64,000 nt of DNA from Polyangium mundeleinium (GTDB lineage: Bacteria > Myxococcota_A > Polyangia > Polyangiales > Polyangiaceae): contig NZ_JAQNDO010000001.1 of assembly GCF_028369105.1 (NCBI RefSeq), forward strand, positions 8,030,501 through 8,094,500, in the 5' to 3' direction. The notes under the pieces are model-generated. The model was not told the origin of the DNA. It did no database searches and saw nothing but the letters and a program-made list of their open reading frames with translations. The translations under genes were made by a program, and so were the position numbers. How positions within the stretch are numbered: position 1 is the first letter of the stretch; every line of letters begins with the position of its first letter. Positions 17,974 through 27,305 of the stretch are shown here, one piece after another.

Positions 17974-18748
17974 GTCGTTGTTCTATCAATACTTTCGCGA
18001 AGTTTGTCCGTAATGGCCGCCGGATGGATGCCCCGGACGAACGCGGCGGGCTCCTGCCGGGTCCGATCGCGGAACATCTCCGTGGCGTTCGCGCGCGTGA
18101 GGAGGCAATGGCGAGAGGCCCGTGAGCGCCCCGACGCCTCCCGCGTGCGTGGGTCACGTCAGGACGTGAATGCGCCCTTCTTCACGCCCAAGCGCAACGG
18201 GGGCGCAGCGATGCCATTCCTGTCATGCCGCCATGGTGAAGGGAGGGGAACCTCGGAGCCAGAACGAGAGACATGCATGGCTCCTGGGTCGTGGCGCCCC
18301 ACACGGCCTTCCTTGGTTTACGGATCCATCTCGTTCAAAACGGAACAGGTTTACCACGAACAATATGAGGTGCAAGGGTACAGGGCGAAGAGCAAGCTAT
18401 GGAGTCGATCTCCGCAAGCTCGGATTCGAATCCAAAGAGCCGTTTGAAAATCTTACCTTGACATATCACCTGGCACGTGGACCGCGCCGGTCAGGGCGAA
18501 AGAGGTTCGCCTGCCGGCCCTGTCGTGCACGCGTCCAAGCCGAGAGACGGCTCCCGTTTGAAGGGAACCCACCGAGGAAGCAACCGAGGAAGCACGTTTC
18601 CCACGGCAACGGCCCCGCGCAGCGAGGAGACGTCGATAGGAGAGAGAAGCCGAGATGCGCCGAGGAGCGTCCTCGCTTCAGGGGTTTGGCGCCAGCGACG
18701 CAGACCTTTCCCCTGGCAACGTTCTCCCTGGTCTTGCCACCGGCCCGT
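17974..18748. other. Long intergenic stretch without a convincing gene
   Basis: About 775 bases hold no credible gene. Part of it (about 18310-18480) is clearly less GC-rich than the surroundings and may be a remnant of foreign DNA or a regulatory region. The open frames seen here have poor codon usage and no recognisable domains. The end is next to the four-hairpin repeat. Confidence 0.4.
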
Positions 18749-18852
18749 TGGAAGAACTGCGCATTGCGCAGTTCTTCCACCCCCGGTCCAGGCCGTGCCT
18801 GGTCCGGGTCGAGGGGCGGATAGCCCCCGCGGGGTCCGGGGCAGCGCCCCGG
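18749..18852. repeat. Four-hairpin repeat P-b, intact
   Basis: The hairpins are TGGAAGAACTGCGC-ATT with its exact complement (18749-18779, 14-bp stem), CCAGGC-CGT-GCCTGG (18788-18802), GGGGC-GGATA-GCCCC (18813-18827) and CCGGGGC-AGC-GCCCCGG (18836-18852). This is the uninterrupted form of the copy that the IS at 11820 broke. It lies about 30 bp from the stop of the gene at 18883 on the minus strand, with the fourth hairpin nearest the gene, as in the other copies. Confidence 0.8.
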
Positions 18853-18882
18853 CGCAACGCCCCCAGCCCCCCCGGCCGTGCG

Positions 18883-19599
18883 TCAGGCGACCGGACTCTG
18901 GCTTTCGGCCGTCCCGCTGCCGACCACGTCACCCTCGTTCGTGTCCGCGGTTGCGAGGGCGGACCGCGTGCGGACCTCGTCGAAGAAGAGCGCCTGCGAG
19001 ACCCGGTCGCGCGGGAGCTCGGCCTCGACGCGGGCCATCACCTCGACGTACATCGTGAGGAACTTGTCCTTCGCCGCATTCCGAGCCACCCGGAGATCGC
19101 GCGCATGCTGGGCGGCGATCTGACGGTTCTCCAGGGCGGCCTGATAACGCAGCCGGAGCACGCCGAGCTCGACCTTCTCGGCCTCGGCCTCCGGCCATGA
19201 CGATTGGGCGGCGGCGAGTCGCCCTTCGAGATCGATCATGGCCTCGACCTGCGAGGCGCCGAAGAGCCGGATGATCGGGGCGGATCCCTCGGGAAAGACC
19301 AGGCTCGCGATTCGCCCTTTTCGTTTGCCGTCGGCGATCTCGGCCTTCTGCTGCGAGAGCCGGATGCGCCGATCGGAGACGTAATTCTCGTACTTGATGT
19401 CGACGCGCGTGGGGAGAATGGCCTTGACGGCCTTCTCGTACTCCGCTTGCGCCGCTGCGAGCTCGGCGGCGCCCGCGCGCATCTTGTCTTCGAGCGCAGC
19501 GAATGCGGCCTGGCACGAGAACTTGCTGAGCATACGCGTGGCGTAGCCGGCGAGATCGAGGCACTTCGAGACGGGGGTGCTCTGCGTGGGCGATTGCAT
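18883..19599 (-). CDS. Uncharacterised coiled-coil protein
   Basis: The 238-residue protein is predicted from ATG 19599, which is preceded by a strong ribosome-binding site AAGGAGGA (about 19605-19612); the open frame upstream runs through noncoding repeat DNA. It has no signal peptide. Residues 30-75 and 125-200 are Ala/Glu/Arg/Lys-rich helices that look like coiled coils, and the middle (about 85-120) contains IASLVFPEGSAPIIRLFG. No known family is recognised. Upstream is array B of 43-nt repeats. It is probably a monocistronic gene of unknown function. Confidence 0.65.
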   Translation of the reverse strand: MQSPTQSTPVSKCLDLAGYATRMLSKFSCQAAFAALEDKMRAGAAELAAAQAEYEKAVKAILPTRVDIKYENYVSDRRIRLSQQKAEIADGKRKGRIASLVFPEGSAPIIRLFGASQVEAMIDLEGRLAAAQSSWPEAEAEKVELGVLRLRYQAALENRQIAAQHARDLRVARNAAKDKFLTMYVEVMARVEAELPRDRVSQALFFDEVRTRSALATADTNEGDVVGSGTAESQSPVA

Positions 19600-19820
19600 C
19601 GAGGGATCCTCCTTGAAGGGGACACGCGCCGGGAGCGCGCGGGCGCTCGGGGCACGTGGGTTTCGTGGGTGCGCGTCGTCCTGACCGCGCGGGCCGTTCG
19701 ACGTCGCGACCCAGCGTTTTCTGTGCGACTGATTTGTGCTCTTGCGAGGTGGGGGTGGACCGGGAGAAGGCCCCTGCGGCACGCGCGCGACGGGGTGGCA
19801 CCACGCGCCTCCTTCGCGGC
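19600..19820. other. Upstream region of the coiled-coil gene
   Basis: This stretch carries the ribosome-binding site of the coiled-coil gene (about 19605-19612) and presumably its promoter, then a region similar to the leader of array C (shared CCCTGCGGC and CACCACGCGCCT words near 19772-19810). Confidence 0.4.
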
Positions 19821-20164
19821 TGCGTCGATGCAAATCGAGCGCGAGCACCTGCACGGTCGTCCTTGCATCGGCGCGAAGGCGGCCGGGACACGTGCTCGGC
19901 GTGGAATGCACCGGCGCAAGAGCGGCTGGGACGCCGTGATCCGCGCGCTTGCGTCGACGCAAACGCCGCCAGGACCACGTCACGGCGACGCTTGCACGCA
20001 CGCAAGCGCGCCCGCGTCACGGGCACGACGTCCCTCGCGTACGTGCAAGGCACGCCGCGCAGATCGTTTGGAGCGCCTTGCACGCATGCAACACCCACCG
20101 AGCGATCGGCATCGGGCCCTTTGCGCGCGTGCATGGCGCGTCGCGCACCTGCCGGAAGGGCTGT
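19821..20164. repeat. Array B: 43-nt periodic palindromic units, eight copies
   Basis: Units begin at 19821, 19864, 19907, 19950, 19993, 20036, 20079 and 20122, exactly 43 nt apart. The array aligns to array A without gaps (offset 11450) and shares long blocks of the so-called spacers, for example AGCGGCTGGGACGCCGTGAT at 19921. Divergence is by substitution only. Palindrome centres vary: GCGTCGACGC in unit 4, GCACGCACGC in unit 5. It lies between two divergently oriented genes rather than at gene ends, so it is not simply a terminator. Confidence 0.83.
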
Positions 20165-20659
20165 CGCGTCGATCGACGCTTCGTGGTGACCCCGTGCGCG
20201 GGCGCGTGGCGCGCGCGCACCACGCTCGCCGCCTCAGCGCGGAGCGCGCAGCGAAAGGTCACGCGCGCCATTCGCGCAAGAATAGGCCTAGGATCGACGC
20301 GCCGTCCAGCCCCCCTCCGGCGGGCATTGCAATGACGTCCGGGCCCACCGGTCCCGTCCCGGCGCGCCCCCTCCCCGGCGTGGGAGGCCACGGGCCCATT
20401 CCAGATCCTCTCGCCCTTCCGTCTGGAACGTGGACCTGGAAAAACCAGGGGCCATCAGGCTCGAATTTTTTGACACGGGTGCGGCGTCGCCGTCAGCAGG
20501 GCGACGTGTGGCCATGTTTTCGCCGTCCGGAGCATGCTGGAGGGCTTCAAGGCTCTGGATTCCGTCGCCGACCTGAGGGAGTCTGTCTTCCAGACATACC
20601 TACGGCCGGCCTTTTGGCGCCGGCCCTTCCGCCTCGCACGAGGCATGGAGACCGTGCTC
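20165..20659. other. Upstream region of the OmpA lipoprotein gene
   Basis: About 495 bases without a recognisable gene. The first bases are a degenerate continuation of array B (GCGTCGATCGACGC at 20166-20179). The rest presumably contains the promoter of the OmpA-type lipoprotein gene; no clear promoter hexamers were found. Confidence 0.35.
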
Positions 20660-21448
20660 ATGAATCGATGCCTTCTGGTGGTCCCCGTCCTTCTGGCCTC
20701 GCTCGTGGGTGGCTGTGGTCACTCCGAGGACGAGTGGAGAGCGCAGCTCGCCAAGTACAACGAGCTCCAGGACTCCAGCGAAGCAAAAAAGGCCGAGCTG
20801 GAGAAGCAGCTCGCCGAAGCCAAGCAGCACGTCGCCGACCTCGAGAAGCAGCTTCAGGATGCCGGCGCGGACGTGAAGAAGATGAGCTCGACGCTCGAGG
20901 ACCAGGAGAAGGCCCTCGCCGAGTACAAGGCCCGCGCCAAGCAGCTCGAGGCGATCAAGGCGCGCTTCGACCTCCTGCGCAAGAAGCTCGACGAGCTGAC
21001 CAAGCTCGGCCTCGCGGTCAGCATCCGCCGAAACCGCATGGTCATCTCGCTCCCGGGCGACGTGCTCTTCGATACGGGCAAGGTCGAGCTGAAGAAGGAA
21101 GGCGAGGACATCCTCAAGAAGGTCGCCGCGGTCGTCAAGGCCGACCGCTCCCTCGTCGATCGTGATTACCAGGTCGCCGGGCACACCGACAACCAGCCCC
21201 TCAATGGCGGCCCGTACCAGGACAACTGGGGTCTGTCGCTCATGCGCGCCCGCTCGGTGCTGCTCTTCCTCGTGGGCAAGGGCGGAGCGCTGCCGCGCGC
21301 GCACTGGAGCGCCGCGGGCTTCGCGGACACCGACCCGGTGGCCAACAACGGCACCAAGGACGGGCAGCAGAAGAATCGGCGCTGCGATCTCATCGTCGTG
21401 CCCGACGTCGACGAGATGATCGATCTCACGAAGCTCACCAAGGAGTGA
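20660..21448 (+). CDS. OmpA/MotB-domain lipoprotein with coiled-coil stalk
   Basis: The 262-residue protein has a lipoprotein signal (MNRCLLVVPVLLASLVGGC, acylated Cys19), a long heptad-repeat coiled coil over about residues 25-110, and a C-terminal OmpA-like peptidoglycan-binding domain (about 135-255) with FDTGKVELKKEG, the conserved VAGHTDNQPLNGG and the closing NRRCDLIV block. It would tether the outer membrane to the cell wall. ATG 20660 is chosen because it directly precedes the signal; ATG 20645 in frame is an alternative. It is apparently monocistronic. Confidence 0.9.
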   Translation: MNRCLLVVPVLLASLVGGCGHSEDEWRAQLAKYNELQDSSEAKKAELEKQLAEAKQHVADLEKQLQDAGADVKKMSSTLEDQEKALAEYKARAKQLEAIKARFDLLRKKLDELTKLGLAVSIRRNRMVISLPGDVLFDTGKVELKKEGEDILKKVAAVVKADRSLVDRDYQVAGHTDNQPLNGGPYQDNWGLSLMRARSVLLFLVGKGGALPRAHWSAAGFADTDPVANNGTKDGQQKNRRCDLIVVPDVDEMIDLTKLTKE

Positions 21449-21590
21449 GAGCGCCCGGAGCCGCGCTGCGGCTCCCTTGGCTCGACCCCTCGGATTCGGG
21501 GCGCCCGCAAAACGAGGCGCCCCGGGCCGACTGCAGATGTAGCTCCCGTGCGCGGGCGCGCTGGCCGGAGGGCCGCGCGCCCGCCGCGTT

Positions 21591-22229
21591 TCAGGAGCCG
21601 GTCAATGGCATCGTGCCATTGTACGCGCGGAACTTGTACAACGAGAGCGTGGCACCGTTCGTCCCGAGGCCGAGCGCCGTGTTGACGGCCGCGGAGTGGC
21701 CATTGCAGGCCCCGCTGCCCGAGCCGGTCATCGCGGGGATGGTGAAGGTGCTCGACGTCGTGTTTCCCCAGTCGCCGGAGACATAGATGGTGAACGTGCC
21801 TGTCTGGCAGTTGAGCGTCGAGATCCCCTGCCCGGCTTCCGAGACCTGCACCTTCGCGGTCATCGCCCAATTGACGTCGGGGTCGGCACCCGAAAGATCA
21901 GTGGTACCTGCGACATCGGAAAGAAAGAGCCGCACGTAGACAGGAACGCCATTGACGGTCGCGTCCGTGAGCTCGAGCTGCATCGTCGACCCGGCGAAGC
22001 TCATGTTGCCCAGGTTGTCGGTGTCCGCCGTGAAGGAGTTGTTCCCGGCGAGGCCGGTCGTGGACTTTCCGTTCGAGAAGTCCAGGAACGGCGTGCCGCC
22101 ATTTTTGTAAAACTCGAACTTGCAGCCGGCGCCAGCGTTGTCGATGGGGAGGGCGTGGGCGCTCCCGCTGAGCGTGACACACGCAATCGTCGCCATGCTG
22201 GCCATCCACCACGATGCACTTCGGATCAT
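21591..22229 (-). CDS. Secreted beta-rich protein of unknown function
   Basis: The 212-residue protein starts at ATG 22229 after AAGGAAGG. Residues 1-27 form a signal peptide ending in AHA. The mature part is rich in Thr, Ser, Gly and Asn with only two or three cysteines and looks all-beta. No family is recognised; composition is that of a surface or spore-coat type myxobacterial protein. It is divergent from the next lipoprotein gene, with 181 bp between them for both promoters. Confidence 0.65.
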   Translation of the reverse strand: MIRSASWWMASMATIACVTLSGSAHALPIDNAGAGCKFEFYKNGGTPFLDFSNGKSTTGLAGNNSFTADTDNLGNMSFAGSTMQLELTDATVNGVPVYVRLFLSDVAGTTDLSGADPDVNWAMTAKVQVSEAGQGISTLNCQTGTFTIYVSGDWGNTTSSTFTIPAMTGSGSGACNGHSAAVNTALGLGTNGATLSLYKFRAYNGTMPLTGS

Positions 22230-22410
22230 GAAACCTTCCTTTGTCCCCCTCCGCACGGCTACACCGCCTTGTCCGTCCACGTCAACGTGGAAAGCGTAGG
22301 GCGCACAAGTACGACGCCTCTCTGCCTGTGCCGGTGGAAAGACCCAACAACAACGTAAAATCAACCACTTGCAGTCATGGTGGATACAATGTACGCGTGT
22401 CGGCTCCGCA

Positions 22411-23445
22411 ATGACGCCTCCCACCGCTGCGATGTCGCATCCCCGCCGCATCCTCTCGTGGTCCCTCTCGGCCCTCGCCGCGGTCGTGCTCGTCGCGTGC
22501 GGCGGAAGCGTGCCTCCGGGAGGAGCCTCGACGCCCGCCGAGGCGAGCGCCGCCTCGCCGTTTGGCCTTCATTCGATGGCGCGCTTCCACCTCAGCGGGG
22601 CGTCGTCCGGACCGCTCGACGGGCTTTCGCTCGGCATGAGGCTCGAAGACGCCTGGGAGCGCGCGCCGGCGTTACGCAGCGCATTCCGCGTCGAGATGGA
22701 GGCGAGCGCTTACGAGGCATTGCTGCGTCGCGTGCCCGATCTCGGCGAGAACGGCGGAGGTGGCAATCGCTTCTGGACGACGCGCGGTCGGTCCGCGACG
22801 CGGACGGTCGTGGACGGCGTCGGCTACGAGCTCCGCTTCGATTACATGGCTCGTCTGTGGGCGGTCCATCTTCGTCTGCCCAATGTGAGCGCGCGGGACG
22901 CGGCGGTCGCGGGCTGGGGACCACCCGACATCGACGCGCGCTATCGCGTGTGGCTCGACGAAGCGACGGGGACGCAAGCAGCCGCCGTCGATTGCTACAA
23001 GGACGACGTGCCTGCGGGCTGCGTGATCGAGCTCTCGCCGTTCCAGTCCGTCGAGAAGACCCTCGCACAGGTGTTCCCCGACGAGGCAACACTCGTCGGG
23101 CGGGCCGAGGAGAGCCTGCCGTTCGGCGACGGGATCCACTGGGATTTCGTTCGTTATTACCTCACGCCGAACCCCGCGGACCTGTGGACGCCTCTCGAGG
23201 TGCAGTTCGACAAGGCGGCACCACGACGCGTCGTCGCGTACCGAACGATCTTCGCATACGTCTACGCGGTGTCCAGACGCGACGCGATCCTGGCCGAGCT
23301 CCAGGCCGTGGTGCCCGACCTCGCCCGGATCGAGGCCCCCACGATGGCTGGCACTTGCTGGGCCGGGAGCCGCAAGGGCGTCCGCGTCGAGGTCTGCGAG
23401 AACGACGCGAGTTTCCTCGTCACGGTGGGCCCCTGGACGTATTGA
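22411..23445 (+). CDS. Lipoprotein of unknown function
   Basis: The 344-residue protein has a lipoprotein signal ending in VLVAC. ATG 22411 is used; ATG 22432 (MSHPRRIL) gives a more compact signal and is equally possible. The mature domain is mixed alpha/beta, with segments such as RLEDAWERAPALR and DAAVAGWGPPDIDARYRVW that look like two copies of a small domain measuring divergence between lineage sequences of the family, but I do not recognise it. Four cysteines may form disulfides. It stands alone between a divergent and a convergent gene. Confidence 0.65.
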   Translation: MTPPTAAMSHPRRILSWSLSALAAVVLVACGGSVPPGGASTPAEASAASPFGLHSMARFHLSGASSGPLDGLSLGMRLEDAWERAPALRSAFRVEMEASAYEALLRRVPDLGENGGGGNRFWTTRGRSATRTVVDGVGYELRFDYMARLWAVHLRLPNVSARDAAVAGWGPPDIDARYRVWLDEATGTQAAAVDCYKDDVPAGCVIELSPFQSVEKTLAQVFPDEATLVGRAEESLPFGDGIHWDFVRYYLTPNPADLWTPLEVQFDKAAPRRVVAYRTIFAYVYAVSRRDAILAELQAVVPDLARIEAPTMAGTCWAGSRKGVRVEVCENDASFLVTVGPWTY

Positions 23446-23512
23446 TGCGGCCGGCTCGCCCGCGTCGCGGCAGCGGGGGGGCGAGCCGGGTTGGAACGAT
23501 CGGAGCGGAGGC

Positions 23513-24835
23513 TCAGGGAGGCGGGAGGCAGAAGAGCGTCGAGTGGTCTTTGTCGTTCTTGTAGGCGATGTATCCTGCCGTCTTCGGGGCGACGCATTGC
23601 GACGGCGCGGAGGCGAAGGGGATGCAGGTCGGTTCTAGCGGGCCGTCGGCGTCGTCGTCCCAGCACGTCCCCGGCTGCCCGGACCCGCCGCAATAGAGCG
23701 CGCTGATGGTGCAGGTCTCTCCGAGCTTCGCGTCATCGATACCGCTGTTCTGCAGGATCGCCTCGTCCAGGCACAGGTTGTAGCCGCCGCCGCAATGCGT
23801 TCCCATCGGGCAATCCGGCGCCGCCGAATGGATGTCACACACCTTCATGCAGATGGGGTCCGCGCCGTCGGCGATACACCGCAGCCCGAGCGCGCAGTCC
23901 GAGTCCCACTGCGTGGCGCCCACCTTCGTGCACGCCTCGCCGATCGCCTTGTCACCGCCGGTGACACACTCTCCGTCGGTCCCGATCGAATTGGTGGGCA
24001 TGCAGAACTGGTCGGCGGGGCAGGCGCCGCTCACGTAGGGCTTGCACCCCTTCGGCCGGCGGACGTCGTAGGCGGCCTCCTGGATCCAATAACATTTGCC
24101 CCCCTCGACCCAGTCATAGGTCTTGGTGGCTGCGTTCTTCACGATCTCGCGCAGCTCGAGGTAGCGGGCCGTTCCCACCGTCTGATGCGGCGTGAGGATC
24201 TCGCCGATCTCGAGCTCACCCGATTTGGCCGCGTAGGTCTTGAGGTACGCGCCATCCTGGAGGTCCTCCTGGAACACGGCGCAGGCTGCGCAGGTGGTGA
24301 CGAACGTGGTGGCGTAGTCCGGCAGCGCATGGTTCGGATCGCCGTCAATGGCATGGTTGCCGACGCCGAGGTCGCCATCGAAAAAGAGCCGGAGCCTGTC
24401 GAAGAGCATGGCGTCGCCCGAGATGTTCGGGAGCGAGCCCGCCGTCCGGATCACGGGCCCGGTGTCCGCTGAGTCGAAGGAGTTTTCCTGCAGGCTGACG
24501 AGCTCGATGCCCGCAAAGGAGATCTCTTCGCAGTCGGCAGGCTTCACGCCGGAGCCACCCATACCGCCGGAGCCACCCATACCGCCGGCGCCACCCATAC
24601 CGCCGGCGCCGCCCATACCACCGGCGCCGCCCATGCCGCCGGCGCCGCCCATACCACCGGCGCCGCCCATGCCGCCGGTCCCCGTGGTGCTGCTCGATGT
24701 CGTGGAGGAGCTCGACCCGCTGGTCGGGTTTTCGCCGTCGCCATCCGAGCAGCTAGCCGCCAGCGCCGTCACAGCGAGCGTGAGACCCACGAGCGTCGTG
24801 AAGCGAAGGCGTGCCTGAATCGTTCGTATTTTCAT
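23513..24835 (-). CDS. Cys-rich lipoprotein with GGMGGA repeat linker
   Basis: The 440-residue protein has a lipoprotein signal with lipobox LAASC (Cys29), a Ser/Thr stretch, then about eight GGMGGA hexapeptides as a flexible stalk (residues about 50-100). The C-terminal 330 residues contain some 24 cysteines in pairs with patterns such as CPADQFCMPT, CALGLRC and CPMGTHCGGGYNLC, similar to disulfide-rich modules found in many myxobacterial surface lipoproteins. Start ATG 24835 directly precedes the signal. Function unknown; likely displayed on the cell surface. Confidence 0.75.
   Translation of the reverse strand: MKIRTIQARLRFTTLVGLTLAVTALAASCSDGDGENPTSGSSSSTTSSSTTGTGGMGGAGGMGGAGGMGGAGGMGGAGGMGGAGGMGGSGGMGGSGVKPADCEEISFAGIELVSLQENSFDSADTGPVIRTAGSLPNISGDAMLFDRLRLFFDGDLGVGNHAIDGDPNHALPDYATTFVTTCAACAVFQEDLQDGAYLKTYAAKSGELEIGEILTPHQTVGTARYLELREIVKNAATKTYDWVEGGKCYWIQEAAYDVRRPKGCKPYVSGACPADQFCMPTNSIGTDGECVTGGDKAIGEACTKVGATQWDSDCALGLRCIADGADPICMKVCDIHSAAPDCPMGTHCGGGYNLCLDEAILQNSGIDDAKLGETCTISALYCGGSGQPGTCWDDDADGPLEPTCIPFASAPSQCVAPKTAGYIAYKNDKDHSTLFCLPPP
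24546..24689. repeat. 18-bp tandem repeat coding for the GGMGGA linker
   Basis: About eight units of a GCCACCCATACCGCCGGC-like sequence lie in the lipoprotein gene on the minus strand, encoding Gly-Gly-Met-Gly-Gly-Ala/Ser. Copy number is likely to vary between strains by slippage, changing stalk length without breaking the frame. Confidence 0.8.
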
Positions 24836-25383
24836 GGCCTTGCGCCTACCAGCCAGAACGGGCCACGTAAAGGGCTCTCCGGCGACGAAACCGTGCAGTC
24901 TGTGCAGCCAGGAGGCGCGCCGCTTCATGGTTGATGTATTTGTTCAAGATGGGTGGCCGCAGGCGAGGTGGAACGGGAGCGGCCGTCGGTAGGCGCGTGG
25001 CTCCCACGAGCTCTCGGGGACGGCGACACATCACGCGACCTGTCGATATTTCGACGCGGCGCGGGGCACGAGCCGGACGCGTAGCGCCTCCTCGGTTCAG
25101 GCGACGATCGGCCCGTCCCGCTTGCGATGGCGCCATCTCGACGCGTTTGTCGTCGGAGAGGCCCGCAACGGCGTCGCGAAGGCTCCTGCGCGCGTCTGGA
25201 AGCGCCTTTCGCGCGACCACCGCGTAAATCGTCTCCCCCTCGAACCGGATCGAGCGGCCTGCTGTCACGTTCCTCCCGGGCGCCTCGCGCGCCCTGCGTC
25301 GAAACCGCGGTTTCCCGCGGGTCGATCCCTGTGGACCAGTCCTTGCTTTGGCCCCTCGCTCCTTGACCGGACCCCAATCCAGG
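24836..25383. other. Divergent intergenic region, no gene seen
   Basis: About 550 bases between a gene on the minus strand and one on the plus strand. Open frames on both strands have no recognisable domain and mutually exclusive codon bias. It should contain both promoters; none is obvious. Confidence 0.4.
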
Positions 25384-26634
25384 ATGACCTTCATGCGGGA
25401 AAACCCCCACACCGTTTGGCTCGGCTTGGCTTCGTTCGTATTCGCGACGAGCACCGTTGCCTGTACCTCCACCGATGGATCCTCCGCCCCGACGCGCATC
25501 GACGTGGCCCCGGCGGCGCAGCTCAGCGCGGGACGTTCGCATACCTGCGCGACCCTTCGGAATGGCAATTTGGCCTGTTGGGGCAAAGCCGACCGGGGGG
25601 AGCTCGGCAAAGTCCTGGCGGACTTCGCCGAATCTTCCGCGGCGCCCCAACCGGTTCCCATCCTCGCCAAGGTGATCCACGTCGGGGCCGGGGCCGCGGG
25701 TTCGTGTGCGGTGCTCGAGGACCACACGGTCCGCTGCTGGGGCAGCAACACCGACGGTCAGCTCGGCGTGACGGCGGCCTGTAGCTCAGGCCAATCGTTC
25801 TGCGTGACGGAGCCAGCAAAGGTCCAAGGGCTCGAACCCACCACGGCCGTCGTCGCGGGAAGGTCCCTCGACGAGAGTGAGTTCCCCGCCAAACAGAGCC
25901 ATGTCGCCTGCGCGCTGGACGAGGGCGGCCTGGTGCGCTGCTGGGGAGGCGTCGACCAGCAAATGCTCGGGCGCGGGAACAATGTAGCGTTGAGCAAGAC
26001 CCCCGTGGTGGTGGTGGACGCCCAGGACTTCCCTTTGCGGGACGTCACGCAAATGGCAGCGGGAGCGAATCGGGTCTGCGCGCTCGACATCGAGGGCGCC
26101 GTATGGTGCTGGGGCGCCGATACCACGTATGATCAGCCCGGGGGTCTGTCCGCCGAGCGGGTCGAGCTGCCCATGCCCGCGAAGACCATCGCGGTGGGCG
26201 AGGCGCACGCCTGCGCGGTCCTCGACGACAGGAGCGTCTGGTGCTGGGGCCGCAATCAAAACGGCGAGTGTGGTGTCTCCGCGGGCGGCAACGAATGCTG
26301 TAGCGGAGAGGATATCTCTTGCCCGCGCGATTGTCGTCGCAAGCCGGTGACGGTCCCGGGTGTCATCGGCGCCGTGGGCGTCGCCGCAGGCGGCTATCAC
26401 ACCTGCGCGTGGCAGGCCAACGGAAGCGCCATCTGCTGGGGCAGCAACCAGTCTCTCCAGCTCGGCAACGACGTCCGGTCCCTGGAGAGGCCGCCGAGCC
26501 CTGTCACGCAGGTCCCCGGGCGTATCGTCGAAATGGTCTGCGGCAACGCGCACACCTGCGCGCGGAACCAGGACGACGAGATTTATTGCTGGGGAACCAA
26601 CAACCACGGGGAGTCGGGGGGGCTCGAGCCATGA
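25384..26634 (+). CDS. RCC1-repeat lipoprotein
   Basis: The 416-residue protein has a lipoprotein signal (STVAC, Cys27) and then a series of RCC1/BLIP-II type repeats, each with an SHTCA-like segment followed by a CWG motif (for example GRSHTCATLRNGNLACWG and GAAGSCAVLEDHTVRCWGSN). Such repeats form a seven-bladed propeller; here each blade carries a pair of cysteines suggesting disulfides in the envelope. The start may be ATG 25384 or ATG 25393, the latter having AGGA 8 bp upstream. It overlaps the next gene by 4 bp. Its binding partner is unknown. Confidence 0.85.
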   Translation: MTFMRENPHTVWLGLASFVFATSTVACTSTDGSSAPTRIDVAPAAQLSAGRSHTCATLRNGNLACWGKADRGELGKVLADFAESSAAPQPVPILAKVIHVGAGAAGSCAVLEDHTVRCWGSNTDGQLGVTAACSSGQSFCVTEPAKVQGLEPTTAVVAGRSLDESEFPAKQSHVACALDEGGLVRCWGGVDQQMLGRGNNVALSKTPVVVVDAQDFPLRDVTQMAAGANRVCALDIEGAVWCWGADTTYDQPGGLSAERVELPMPAKTIAVGEAHACAVLDDRSVWCWGRNQNGECGVSAGGNECCSGEDISCPRDCRRKPVTVPGVIGAVGVAAGGYHTCAWQANGSAICWGSNQSLQLGNDVRSLERPPSPVTQVPGRIVEMVCGNAHTCARNQDDEIYCWGTNNHGESGGLEP

Positions 26635-27287
26635 GCAGACACATGGGCCTCGCGCTCGCGCTCTTGCTGCTCTCAGCGCCGGCTGCGGCGCAAACCGCGC
26701 AGGAACTCCCTCCGCCCGAAGCGCCAACCAAGCTGGGCTTCCGCTATTGGCACGGCGACATCGCCTTTGGCGTGCGGAAAGGCGGCGGGACGTTCACGTT
26801 GGATGGGCAGCTTTATGCGGGTGTCTTTCTCGCGCGCACGATCAAGGTCCCGGGCTGGTCGCCCTTCCTGGGCGCCGGCATGCACCTGAGCGCCGGAGAG
26901 GTGACCGTCGACGATCGTCGCGGCAACGTTGGGAAGGTCGGGGTCTCACGTTTCGCCGTCGGCCCCGAGCTTCGCCTGGGCGTCGCGCGAGGCAAAAAGG
27001 TCGAGCTTTTCTCGCGCGCCTGGCCCCACGTTCAGTTTTACGTCAGCTCGGCCTTGACGATGGTCTTCGCAGATGGATTGAGCGATCGGTTGCCGGAGGC
27101 AGGACACGGCTGGGACTTCAAGTTCGGCGTTGGAACGTCCCTCCCCGCGGTCTGGTCGATCTTCGAAAGAGATCCGGTCTCGTGGCTTATGATCATGTTT
27201 CCCAACACGATCGCGTTCGACATGGAAGTACCGCTGGGCGAACCGTCCAGGGCCCGGTACGGGGCACGTCTGGGCTACGGTTTCTAG
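26631..27287 (+). CDS. Secreted outer-membrane-like protein of unknown function
   Basis: The 218-residue protein begins with a signal peptide (LALALLLLSAPAAAQ). The rest alternates hydrophobic and polar residues, with aromatic girdles (GFRYWHGDIAFGVRKGG) and a terminal aromatic residue in ARYGARLGYGF, as expected of an eight-stranded outer-membrane barrel. No family is recognised. The ATG overlaps the stop of the RCC1 lipoprotein (ATGA), so the two are coupled and may act together at the outer membrane. Confidence 0.65.
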   Translation: MSRHMGLALALLLLSAPAAAQTAQELPPPEAPTKLGFRYWHGDIAFGVRKGGGTFTLDGQLYAGVFLARTIKVPGWSPFLGAGMHLSAGEVTVDDRRGNVGKVGVSRFAVGPELRLGVARGKKVELFSRAWPHVQFYVSSALTMVFADGLSDRLPEAGHGWDFKFGVGTSLPAVWSIFERDPVSWLMIMFPNTIAFDMEVPLGEPSRARYGARLGYGF

Positions 27288-27305
27288 CGCCGACGAGGAA
27301 GGTGC

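Noticed and set aside
17974-18160. TetR-type repressor upstream of the RND pair
   Set aside because: Minus-strand frames have Arg-rich, low-quality sequence and none shows a TetR helix-turn-helix.
18415-18440. tRNA-like T-arm (GGATTCGAATCC)
   Set aside because: Only a palindromic T-loop-like word is present. I could not fit acceptor, D and anticodon stems around it.
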